A stretch of 35,803 nucleotides of DNA from a virus, in IMG/VR virus record IMGVR_UViG_3300046006_001711, positions 1 to 35,803 of that record; one strand, 5' to 3'. Shown here one piece after another: positions 16,597 through 23,458 of this stretch. The translations under genes were made by a program, and so were the position numbers. The first letter of the stretch is position 1. Each line of letters begins with the position of its first letter. A model generated the notes under the pieces. It did not search any database. It was not told the DNA's origin and worked only from the letters and a program-made list of their open reading frames with translations.

Positions 16597-18369
16597 ATGA
16601 CATTTAAAATAAAAAATCTTACAGTCAAGAACTTCATGAGTGTTGGTAATGCAACACAAGCTGTGGACTTTGACCGCAACGACCTGACATTAGTATTAGG
16701 TGTTAACGTTGACTTAGGCGGCGATGATAGTGGCGCACGTAATGGCACTGGTAAAACAACTATTATCAATGCCTTAAGCTACAGTCTGTTTGGGCAGGCA
16801 TTAACCAATATCAAACGTGATAATTTAATTAACAAAACTAACGGTAAGAACATGTTGGTTACTGTTGAATTTGAACATAACGGGCAAGACTATAAGATTG
16901 AACGTGGTCGTAAGCCAAACATAATGAAGTTTTATGTAGGTGATGAAGAAAAAGAAATTACCGACGAAAGTCAAGGCGATAGTAGAGAAACACAGGCTGA
17001 AATTGAACGTTTGTTAAGCATGTCGCACAATATGTTCAAACACATTGTTGCGCTTAATACCTACACCGAACCATTCCTTAGTCTTAAATCTAACGACCAA
17101 CGTGAAATTATTGAACAGCTACTTGGTATCACTGTCTTAAGTGAAAAGGCAGAAAAACTTAAAGAGTTGGGTCGTGCTACTAAGGATGCAATACAGCAAG
17201 AAGAGTTCAATATTAAGGCTATAACCGACGCAAATGGTCGTATTCAAGAGCAAATTGACAGCTTAAAACGCCGGCAAACTATGTGGACTACCAAGCATGC
17301 AGATGACACAGTAAAACTACAAAATGCCCTTACAGAACTACGTAAAATTGATATTGAACAAGAGCTAGCGGCACACACTGCGCTTACTGCTTACAACCAA
17401 CAGCGTAAAGACTTAGATGATTTGACCAAGGCCATTTTGCGTAGCGAAGCAGATATTGCCCGTGAACAAAAGACTATAGATAAAGTTACTAAAGAAATTG
17501 CCGACCTCGAAGCACATACTTGTTATGCTTGCGGTCAACATTTTCACGATAGCAAACACGAAGAAGTGTTAGCGGCTAAACGTACATCACTCGAAACTGC
17601 TACTACACAGTACCAAACTGATCAAACACAATTAACGGCGCTGATAGGTGCTAAAACAGAAATTGGTCCTCTTGGTGCGCAACCTCGAGTATATTACGAT
17701 AAAGAAGCAGATGCGTTTCATCACAAGGGTTCTATTACTAGTTTAGAAACACAGTTGGCCGCTAAGGCTACAGAAGTTGATCCATATGATGAACAAATCG
17801 AAGAGATGACACAGACTGCATTAGTAGAAACTGATTATACTACTATGAACGAGCTAGTTAAGTTAAAAGAACATCAAGACTTCTTGTTGAAACTATTAAC
17901 TAACAAAGATAGCTTTATTCGTAAACGTATTATTGATCAAAACTTGTCGCATTTAAACGCACGCCTAAGTCAATACTTAGATCGTATAGGATTGCCACAT
18001 ACAGTAACATTCTTAAACGATTTAAGTGTAGAAATTACAGAGTTAGGCCGTGAACTAGACTTTGATAACTTATCACGTGGTGAACGCAATCGCTTGATAT
18101 TAAGTTTATCGTGGGCATTCCGTGATGTCTGGGAAAGTTTATACAATCCTATTAACTTATTATTCATTGATGAGCTTATTGACAGCGGCATGGACAGTAG
18201 CGGAGTTGAAAGTTCATTGGGTATACTTAAAAAAATGTCTAGAGAGCATGAGAAAAGTATTTGGCTTGTTTCGCATAAAGATGAACTTGCGGGGCGAGTT
18301 AATAACATTATGACTGTAACCAAAGAAAATGGGTTTACATCATATAGTACTGACGTAGAAGTAATTTAA
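16597..18369 (+). CDS. gp46: Recombination endonuclease subunit gp46 (Rad50/SbcC-like ATPase)
   Basis: This 590-residue SMC-type ATPase has Walker A at about 46-55 (GARNGTGKTT), a Q-loop region near LNTYTEPFL, coiled-coil arms at about 185-450, and a zinc hook CYACGQ with Cys309 and Cys312 at the apex. It also has the ABC signature LSRGERNRLILSLS, Walker B LLFIDELIDSGMD and the switch histidine in WLVSHKDE near the end. With gp47 it forms the T4 Mre11/Rad50-type complex; T4 gp46 is 560 residues, so this is full length. The start is preceded by GATGAGAAATT. A hairpin and a late-type element follow the stop, marking the end of this transcription unit. Confidence 0.95.
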   Translation: MTFKIKNLTVKNFMSVGNATQAVDFDRNDLTLVLGVNVDLGGDDSGARNGTGKTTIINALSYSLFGQALTNIKRDNLINKTNGKNMLVTVEFEHNGQDYKIERGRKPNIMKFYVGDEEKEITDESQGDSRETQAEIERLLSMSHNMFKHIVALNTYTEPFLSLKSNDQREIIEQLLGITVLSEKAEKLKELGRATKDAIQQEEFNIKAITDANGRIQEQIDSLKRRQTMWTTKHADDTVKLQNALTELRKIDIEQELAAHTALTAYNQQRKDLDDLTKAILRSEADIAREQKTIDKVTKEIADLEAHTCYACGQHFHDSKHEEVLAAKRTSLETATTQYQTDQTQLTALIGAKTEIGPLGAQPRVYYDKEADAFHHKGSITSLETQLAAKATEVDPYDEQIEEMTQTALVETDYTTMNELVKLKEHQDFLLKLLTNKDSFIRKRIIDQNLSHLNARLSQYLDRIGLPHTVTFLNDLSVEITELGRELDFDNLSRGERNRLILSLSWAFRDVWESLYNPINLLFIDELIDSGMDSSGVESSLGILKKMSREHEKSIWLVSHKDELAGRVNNIMTVTKENGFTSYSTDVEVI

Positions 18370-18373
18370 TTTT

Positions 18374-18393
18374 ACCATCCAATACAGGGTGGT
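18374..18393 (+). terminator. Hairpin after gp46, weak terminator candidate
   Basis: ACCATCC at 18374-18380 pairs with GGGTGGT at 18387-18393 (7 pairs, one U-G) around a 6-base loop. Only TTAAAT follows, not a T tract, so rho-independent termination would be weak. It could instead shield mRNA ends. Confidence 0.35.
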
Positions 18394-18399
18394 TAAATA
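18392..18399 (+). promoter_or_regulatory. Late-type promoter element before the histone-like gene
   Basis: GTTAAATA, followed by CACACAACAACAAGGAG and the ATG at 18425. The predicted start site near 18405 would leave a leader of about 20 bases containing the ribosome site. Confidence 0.35.
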
Positions 18400-18424
18400 C
18401 ACACAACAACAAGGAGAAGTAAAC

Positions 18425-18610
18425 ATGGCAATTCATGATGATATTTTAGCAGCAGTAGAATTATACGTAGCAGAATCAGAAAAATTTGAAGTTAAAGGTG
18501 TTAAAGCCGCAGCGGCACGTGCTCGTGGTGCATTAGGTGACTTGGCTAAATTGGCCAAAGCTCGTCGTGCAGAAATCCAAGAGAAGAAAAATGCAGCGGC
18601 TGCAAAATAA
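18425..18610 (+). CDS. Small histone-H1/Hc1-like protein
   Basis: This 61-residue, Ala- and Lys-rich helical protein has a core GVKAAAARARGALGDLAKLA followed by KARRAEIQEKK. The layout (an acidic first helix, then [V/N]KAAAxRARxAL and a basic helix) resembles the short histone H1/Hc1-like proteins annotated in T4-like cyanophages; a DNA-compacting or nucleoid role is inferred. I chose ATG 18425 over the in-frame upstream ATG at 18389 because AAGGAG lies 8 bases before it and the upstream start would fall within the hairpin and promoter. It stands alone between gp46 and the GIY-YIG gene. Confidence 0.6.
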   Translation: MAIHDDILAAVELYVAESEKFEVKGVKAAAARARGALGDLAKLAKARRAEIQEKKNAAAAK

Positions 18611-18617
18611 ATAACGT

Positions 18618-19058
18618 ATGACATACGAATATCCTTGGACGTACAATGGTGTAATATTTGACTCTGAGGATATTGGTGCATACTACGGTTTCATTTATAG
18701 AATAACCAACCTTACTAACGGCTACGATTATGTTGGCCGTAAGTATTTTAAAACTATCAAAAAAAGACCACCGTTAAAAGGCAAGAAGAACAAACGTCTA
18801 GAAACAATTGAAACTGATTGGAAAGACTATTGGGGTTCTTCGAGTCGACTAGTAGCAGATATCCTAGCTTTAGGCAAGGAACAGTTTAAACGCGAAATTA
18901 TACATCTATGTCTAAGTCGTGGTGAAACTAACTACATGGAAGCGCATTATCAATTTATGGAAGAAGTACTGTTGAGAGAAGATAACTACAATGGTATTAT
19001 ACAAATTAAATTAGGCAAGGGTTCCGTAAAAGATTTAAAAATTAATAAAACCAGTTGA
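18618..19058 (+). CDS. GIY-YIG endonuclease (SegE-like)
   Basis: This 146-residue protein has a GIY-YIG nuclease core: YGFIY at 23-27, YVGRK at 38-42 (Arg41 a candidate catalytic residue), DWKDYWGSSSRLVADI at about 67-82, and a probable metal-binding Glu in NYMEAHYQF (Glu108). The pattern fits the SegE-type family of T4-like phages, freestanding homing or mobility endonucleases. No second DNA-binding domain is visible, and the C-terminus is short and basic. It starts 7 bases after the histone-like gene with no strong Shine-Dalgarno sequence. Its stop codon lies inside the -35 box of a strong-looking promoter that points into the following non-coding region. Confidence 0.75.
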   Translation: MTYEYPWTYNGVIFDSEDIGAYYGFIYRITNLTNGYDYVGRKYFKTIKKRPPLKGKKNKRLETIETDWKDYWGSSSRLVADILALGKEQFKREIIHLCLSRGETNYMEAHYQFMEEVLLREDNYNGIIQIKLGKGSVKDLKINKTS

Positions 19059-19083
19059 CCAACAACACTAAACGTATTACAAT
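19055..19083 (+). promoter_or_regulatory. Near-consensus sigma70-type promoter of the non-coding locus
   Basis: TTGACC at 19055-19060 and TACAAT at 19078-19083 are separated by exactly 17 bases; each box differs from the Escherichia coli consensus at one position. The predicted start is near 19090. No convincing coding frame follows on this strand before the convergent gene pair at 19736, so it appears to drive a non-coding transcript. Confidence 0.6.
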
Positions 19084-19604
19084 AAACACATAGCTCCTAG
19101 ACACCAAGTCACTCTCACAGAAACAAATTCCAACTCAGCAGTAAATGTAGTTAAAAGCCCTATTGCAGATTAAGTTCTGTATTCAGAGGAGATCGTGCTC
19201 GCGTAATGGCCGCACGTGGAACGTGTAGACTAGACTACACACTGAATGGCGACCGTGTATTGTGCTATAAAAAGCGAATCAACAATATAAAAATTAGGTG
19301 TAAAAACCGAATGATTTGGGCACTGTGAAAAAGATACAACCCATATGATGACATAGTTTGGCTAACTACGGATTATGCATCAACCGTCGCAAGAAGCAAG
19401 AGTAGGGAGTACAGGGCGACCGCTTCCGTGTAAATGAATATAATCTCTTTTAGTTAGTATGATGAAGCACTCGGATGAAGTCGCTCTGTTTTACTTTGCC
19501 TGTAATGGGTGAAGTATGACTATAATCTGGATGAAGCAGTTCTAAAGTCAAAAGCATTACAGTACATATCAAAGTAAATTAGATTAATTAGATTAGAAGA
19601 AAAG

Positions 19605-19643
19605 GCATGAGCGCAAGCGAAATGCGAATGTCTTTAGACATTC
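19605..19643 (+). other. Two adjacent RNA hairpins at the 3' part of the non-coding locus
   Basis: The first stem is GCAT/ATGC, then GC/GC, closed by a GCAA (GNRA) loop, with GA opposite GAA as an internal loop that can form sheared G-A pairs. The second is GAATGTC-TTTA-GACATTC, directly abutting the first. Such stacking is typical of folded RNA and would be odd in neutral spacer. Confidence 0.5.
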
Positions 19644-19705
19644 CTTAAATGTACTTAAATGTCTTTTGCTCTTATAATGACCTTAGCTTACGTATATCAT
19701 AGTCA

Positions 19706-19731
19706 ATAAAAAAGCACAATAAATGTGCTTT
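19706..19731 (-). terminator. Rho-independent terminator for the gp26-gp51 unit, possibly bidirectional
   Basis: On the minus strand, AAAGCACA and TGTGCTTT form an 8-pair stem around a 5-base loop and run into TTTTTTATTG, directly after the gp51-like stop at 19736. On the plus strand the same stem is followed only by TTTAATATT, so it could also end the non-coding transcript, less efficiently. Confidence 0.7.
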
Positions 19732-19735
19732 AATA

Positions 19736-19954
19736 TTAAAAAAACGGGAGGCCACTTTTTTGGGTCGTTTCCATATTATCTTTAATAATCTTTCCGATAA
19801 TATCTCTTTCTTGCTGTGTTAAAAACATTGCATCTTCGTAACTTAAACCACCACGCATATACCAACACATACGTAACGCTTCTTCTCTAAAGGCTTTTGA
19901 CTCTTTATCGTAGGAATCAAGCAATTCTACGATAGCATCGTTATCTAAGGTCAA
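19736..19954 (-). CDS. Baseplate hub assembly protein, gp51-like
   Basis: This 72-residue protein has a conserved core, DKESKAFREEALRMCWYMRG, followed by GLSYEDAMFLTQQERDIIGK. I recall this as the short gene next to gp26 in T4-like cyanophages, labelled gp51, the hub assembly catalyst. T4 gp51 is longer (249), so the name rests on neighbourhood and partial memory. The start is TTG at 19954, overlapping the gp26 stop as TTGA; no Shine-Dalgarno sequence is evident, which suggests translational coupling to gp26. A terminator follows directly. Confidence 0.55.
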   Translation of the reverse strand: MTLDNDAIVELLDSYDKESKAFREEALRMCWYMRGGLSYEDAMFLTQQERDIIGKIIKDNMETTQKSGLPFF

Positions 19955-20805
19955 AAGCCGCGAGCGAAAAAACTTGCGTAGTCGAAATCAATGGCTAATT
20001 TAAATTCTTTTGAACATTCAGTACATACTACATCAACTGGTTTAATACTAATTGCCTTAGCTAATTCTTCAATTGTCTGTTGTATTGTACGCAACACAGT
20101 TGATTCAGAATTTGTGTAGTACTCTCTAATAAATTTTGTGTCTGTTACAATATCACCGTCTTCTGTGGTAATAGCTGCTGTGCAATTAGTTATAGTTTCA
20201 ATGTTTAATTCAACCATCTTACTAATATGTTCGGTGTATCTAACTTTTCTAACTTCGGCATCAAGATCTGGATCTGCCAGTGTTTGAATTAACTTTTCTT
20301 CTTCAAACACAGTGTTACCGGATTTGCTAATTTGAGCATAGGTCAATGGTTTAAGGCTAACAGATAATCCATCGGGTAGTTCAACAGTTTTTGAATAATC
20401 TGGCATCGATACGGAACCTAAGGTAGCAGTTAAGTCTACATCATAATCGTGTTCTGTTCCACACTCAGGGCAAGTTGATCCGATAGCCATTGTAGGACCG
20501 TAACTAGCAATACGGATAGCAATTAATGTAGTGTCTACATCAACGCTAGGCATATCCCAAGCGTTTTTAATACTTGGACAGCAACTTTGTATAACATCGA
20601 CTACACTAGTACCACTGATCAGTGCATCTGGTGTGCGTAGTGTAATTTCATCTCTAGTGGTCATTGGATATACAGGAAGTTCGCCTGTTACAGGTAGTTC
20701 CAATGAGCCTTCTTTCCAAAACCGACCTTCACTGGTTAACTTGATATACAGCGCAGGTTGGCGAAAGTGTTTAGCCAACGGATTTGCGTTATTGATTTGA
20801 GCCAT
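19951..20805 (-). CDS. gp26: Baseplate hub protein gp26
   Basis: This 284-residue protein matches the T4 baseplate protein family that includes gp26: NPLAKHFRQPALYIKLTSEG and RFWKEGSLELPVTGELPVYP at the N-terminus, RDEITLRTPDALISGTSVVD at about 51-70, and IAIRIASYGPTMAIGSTCPE. Two CxxC pairs (Cys112/Cys115 in CPEC and Cys261/Cys264 in CTEC) probably bind one zinc ion. T4 gp26 is 208 residues. The protein acts in hub assembly at the centre of the baseplate. The start codon lies inside a palindrome shared with the divergent tape-measure gene, with AGGA about 7 bases upstream. Confidence 0.85.
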   Translation of the reverse strand: MAQINNANPLAKHFRQPALYIKLTSEGRFWKEGSLELPVTGELPVYPMTTRDEITLRTPDALISGTSVVDVIQSCCPSIKNAWDMPSVDVDTTLIAIRIASYGPTMAIGSTCPECGTEHDYDVDLTATLGSVSMPDYSKTVELPDGLSVSLKPLTYAQISKSGNTVFEEEKLIQTLADPDLDAEVRKVRYTEHISKMVELNIETITNCTAAITTEDGDIVTDTKFIREYYTNSESTVLRTIQQTIEELAKAISIKPVDVVCTECSKEFKLAIDFDYASFFARGF

Positions 20806-20816
20806 GGTTTAATTCC

Positions 20817-20824
20817 TATAAATA
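20817..20824 (+). promoter_or_regulatory. Late promoter TATAAATA for the tape-measure gene
   Basis: Exact match to the T4 late -10 element, 33 bases before the ATG at 20857. Confidence 0.65.
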
Positions 20825-20838
20825 TAATTGATATACTA

Positions 20839-20846
20839 TATTTATA
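20839..20846 (-). promoter_or_regulatory. Late promoter TATAAATA for gp26-gp51
   Basis: Exact TATAAATA on the minus strand, 34 bases before the gp26 ATG at 20805, and the mirror image of the plus-strand element. Confidence 0.65.
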
Positions 20847-20856
20847 GGTTAAAACC

Positions 20857-23424
20857 ATGGATGAAAAAGAATTAGACCAGAGGATCGAAGCCCTTGCTAA
20901 TGCATCAGAAAAAGCACGAGCTCAAATGGAGATCTATGCAGATGTTGCTAAAAAAATGAATCTCTCTGGGGTTGAAGCCAAGAAAAAGATATTAGAGTTA
21001 GCAGGTGGTGTTGATAAATTCAATAGTACGATGAAAAAATCGGCTGTTGAAATCAAAAAATCTATGGATGATCTTAAAAAGAGCATCAACAAAGGCGAAG
21101 TTAGTGCCGAAGAATTATCAGACCAATTAAATACTCTCAGAGACGAAGTTAATAAAACGTCAGATCAAGGTAAAAAGCAAGCTCTACTTGATGCCAAGGC
21201 TGATCTTGAAGCACTAAATGCTCGTAATAAAGCTCATGCAGCATTAAAAGACAGCATGTGGAACATGGCTGGGGTACTAACTGTTGGTGCCGCTAATGCA
21301 TTTAAAGGTGCAACTACTACAGCACTACGCGGTGGTGATTCATTTGACGTAGCTACATCGATGATGACTGCTGGTGTTGATCTAGTTAACACTGCCAATC
21401 AAGGTAGCGCAAACGCTTTGAAATCGTTTGGTGCTGCAACAGCTGGTGCCGGCGGCAATGTAGGTAAATTTGGCATTGGTGCCACAATCGCAGGTGAAGC
21501 ACTAGGTGCATTAAGCAATACAGTATCCGAACTAGCTAAAGCAGGTATTGGGTTTATGCTTGCACAAACTAAGGAACTAATCGCTGGGTTCCAATCGATG
21601 TCAGCAGTTGGAGCAGTATATAGTGGTGGTATGATCAGCATGACCGATACTGCATTAAGTGCCGGTATGAAATTAGAACAGTTTTCTAAAGTAGTTGTTC
21701 AAAATAGAGATACTTTTGCAAGATCGGGTCTTGGAGTAGCAGAAGGCAGTAAACGTATGGCTGCTGCTATGCAAAAAGGCGGCGATGCAGCACGTAACGG
21801 AATGTTTGCTCTGGGCATGGGCTTAGAAGAACAAGCCGATGCGTATGCAACAACAATGGCTATTATGGCTGGTCCTTCGAGAAGACTAAATGCATCAAAC
21901 GAACAAATAGCAGCACAGACTCAAGAATATGCAAAAAATATGAAAGTGCTGTCTGATCTAACCGGAGAAGATACAAAATCTAAGCAAGAAAAACTTCGCC
22001 AAGATAACGATACATTAGCATTCCAACAGATATTAGATGGCAAATCGGCTACTGAACAAGCACGCATCAATGATGCGATGATGAACATGAATGCTGATCA
22101 GCAACGAGCATTCCGTGAAAATATGATTTACGGTAGTGTTATTAGTAAAGACCTTGCTATAGCACAAGCAACTAATAGAGGCATTGCTGAGTTTAATACT
22201 AAAACATTTAAAGCAGCACAAGATGGCACACTGTCTGCGGAACAAACAGCTCGATTACAAAAAGACACTATGCAATCGACCCACGATGCTGCAATGGCAA
22301 ATAAAGGCATGGCAATGGCAACTAGTGCCGATGCGCAAGCTGCAAGTGCTATAAATTTAAGAGCAACTCAATATTCAGCAAATTTTGCAAAATCCGAAGA
22401 AGAAAGAGCTAAAATAGCTGCTGAACAAGCCGCAGGAGCAAAAGGCGCAGGCGGCGTAGCTGTTGAATTAATGGCACAACAACAAGAAATGGCAGTAAGA
22501 ATGCAAGCAATTGCATTAACCCATTTAGATTCATTTAGTACAGCTCTTCAAGCATCATACGAAGCTGCCTTTAAAGCTGTAGAATCATTAGATAGTTTAG
22601 CTACAATGGTTGAAAACAATCCGTGGAAATCTTTACTACTTTCATTGGCGGCACCAATTCTTGGAGTGTTGCAACTAGTAGGTCCGTCGTTGCTTAAAGG
22701 ACTAAAAGGTATGCCAGGTGGTATAGGCGGCCCAGGCGCAGGTGGATACGATAAAGATGGCCGTTATCGTGATGCCTCGGGTAAATTTGCCAAAGCTCCT
22801 ACTGCATCATCTGCTCTTAGCAGTGCAAAGACGTTTGGAAAATTTGGTGGTATTGCTGGTGCAGTATTTGGAACTGCTATGGCCGCAAGTGATATCTACG
22901 ATACAGAAAATGATGCAACATTAACCAAAGGTCAAAAACGCGAAAAAGAAGGCGGTATAGTTGGTAGTGCCGCATTAGGCGCCGGTGGAGCTTGGGGTGG
23001 TGCCACAGCTGGTGCCGCATTAGGTACACTAGTAGCAGGACCAGTGGGTACAGTAGTTGGCGGGCTAATAGGCGGAGCATTAGGATACTGGGGTGGTAGT
23101 GAAGGTGGCGAGAAATTAGGCAAAGCCATTATGAAAGACGAGTCTGCTGCAAGCACAGTTGCAGCAGCTGCTACCGGAGCAACTACTCAATCAACTGCAC
23201 CTAAACCGTTGACTAGTGTGTCAGCACAACAGTTAGCCGCTGAACAGGCAAAATTACATAGTATACCGGCTACTAATGCTGAAGCACTTAAAAAAGCTAT
23301 GGAAAAACCTTCTGCTACTGCTAATCCAGCAGAACAACAACAAATTACTCTGTTGCAAAGTATTTTAACTACAATGCAAAAAAATAATGCTATATCGTCA
23401 GGAATATTGCAGAACAGCTATTAA
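20857..23424 (+). CDS. Putative tail tape-measure protein (855 residues)
   Basis: The N-terminal 130 residues are charged and heptad-like (coiled coil). A long Ala/Gly/Met-rich helical body follows. There is a hydrophobic segment at about 587-615 (NNPWKSLLLSLAAPILGVLQ), and a glycine-zipper-like stretch at about 699-750 (GGIVGSAALGAGG, VVGGLIGGALGYWGG) that could insert into membrane. This layout, and the position next to hub genes and the portal gene, fit a tape measure that sets tail length and helps DNA passage. There is no clear sequence match to T4 gp29 (590 residues), so the assignment is structural inference; an internal virion protein is the alternative. Residues 198-206 (AGGNVGKFG) are encoded by a 29-base stretch repeated exactly in the fibre gene. 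Confidence 0.65.
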   Translation: MDEKELDQRIEALANASEKARAQMEIYADVAKKMNLSGVEAKKKILELAGGVDKFNSTMKKSAVEIKKSMDDLKKSINKGEVSAEELSDQLNTLRDEVNKTSDQGKKQALLDAKADLEALNARNKAHAALKDSMWNMAGVLTVGAANAFKGATTTALRGGDSFDVATSMMTAGVDLVNTANQGSANALKSFGAATAGAGGNVGKFGIGATIAGEALGALSNTVSELAKAGIGFMLAQTKELIAGFQSMSAVGAVYSGGMISMTDTALSAGMKLEQFSKVVVQNRDTFARSGLGVAEGSKRMAAAMQKGGDAARNGMFALGMGLEEQADAYATTMAIMAGPSRRLNASNEQIAAQTQEYAKNMKVLSDLTGEDTKSKQEKLRQDNDTLAFQQILDGKSATEQARINDAMMNMNADQQRAFRENMIYGSVISKDLAIAQATNRGIAEFNTKTFKAAQDGTLSAEQTARLQKDTMQSTHDAAMANKGMAMATSADAQAASAINLRATQYSANFAKSEEERAKIAAEQAAGAKGAGGVAVELMAQQQEMAVRMQAIALTHLDSFSTALQASYEAAFKAVESLDSLATMVENNPWKSLLLSLAAPILGVLQLVGPSLLKGLKGMPGGIGGPGAGGYDKDGRYRDASGKFAKAPTASSALSSAKTFGKFGGIAGAVFGTAMAASDIYDTENDATLTKGQKREKEGGIVGSAALGAGGAWGGATAGAALGTLVAGPVGTVVGGLIGGALGYWGGSEGGEKLGKAIMKDESAASTVAAAATGATTQSTAPKPLTSVSAQQLAAEQAKLHSIPATNAEALKKAMEKPSATANPAEQQQITLLQSILTTMQKNNAISSGILQNSY
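21447..21475 (+). repeat. Copy 1 of an exact 29-base repeat (tape-measure gene)
   Basis: Identical over 29 bases to 34497-34525 in the fibre gene. Both copies are in the same frame and encode AGGNVGKFG. Confidence 0.85.
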
Positions 23425-23426
23425 GC

Positions 23427-23434
23427 TATAAATA
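23427..23434 (+). promoter_or_regulatory. Late promoter TATAAATA for the portal gene
   Basis: Exact TATAAATA followed by CACTATCG, 24 bases before the ATG at 23459; AAAGAGAA before the ATG serves as ribosome site. Confidence 0.65.
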
Positions 23435-23458
23435 CACTATCGTAAAGAGAATATAACT

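Larger units (their letters stand above)
19090..19731 (+). ncRNA. Candidate large structured non-coding RNA (about 570-640 nt)
   Basis: This is the only stretch over 300 bases without a gene. Its longest plausible frame is a 40-codon one at 19206-19328. The promoter upstream is near consensus. Helices visible by eye include a long-range one, 19411-19420 with 19480-19489 (10 pairs, one G-U), and a hairpin at 19605-19625 with a GCAA tetraloop and a GA/GAA internal loop. Next to it is an inverted repeat at 19626-19643 (GAATGTC with GACATTC). Small hairpins lie at 19165-19180, 19223-19240 and 19354-19368. The repeated GATGAAG at 19461, 19474 and 19530 may also be structural. Size and phage context recall the giant RNAs GOLLD and ROOL, but I cannot confirm membership. 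The right end is uncertain: either after 19643 or at the terminator near 19731. Confidence 0.5.
20802..20860. promoter_or_regulatory. Palindromic regulatory region with two face-to-face late promoters
   Basis: The arms 20802-20826 and 20837-20860 are inverted copies: nine matching bases (CCATGGTTT), a short mismatch, then twelve matching bases (CCTATAAATATA), around a 10-base centre. Each arm holds a start codon (gp26 at 20805 minus, tape measure at 20857 plus) and one TATAAATA: 20817-20824 on plus and 20839-20846 on minus. Each promoter points across the other, with predicted start sites near 20830 (plus) and 20833 (minus). Confidence 0.75.

Noticed and set aside
19206-19328. A 40-codon plus-strand frame (MAARGTCRLDYTLNGDRVLC...) in the non-coding locus
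   Set aside because: The ribosome site (GAGGAG) is about 14 bases away, the frame overlaps predicted hairpins and no family is recognised. A small cysteine-containing peptide remains possible, but I do not list it as a gene.
19084-19700. tRNA, group I intron or CRISPR array in the gene-free region
   Set aside because: No GGTTCGAATCC-type T-arm with a matching acceptor stem was found. No split gene flanks the region and no regular direct repeats with spacers occur.
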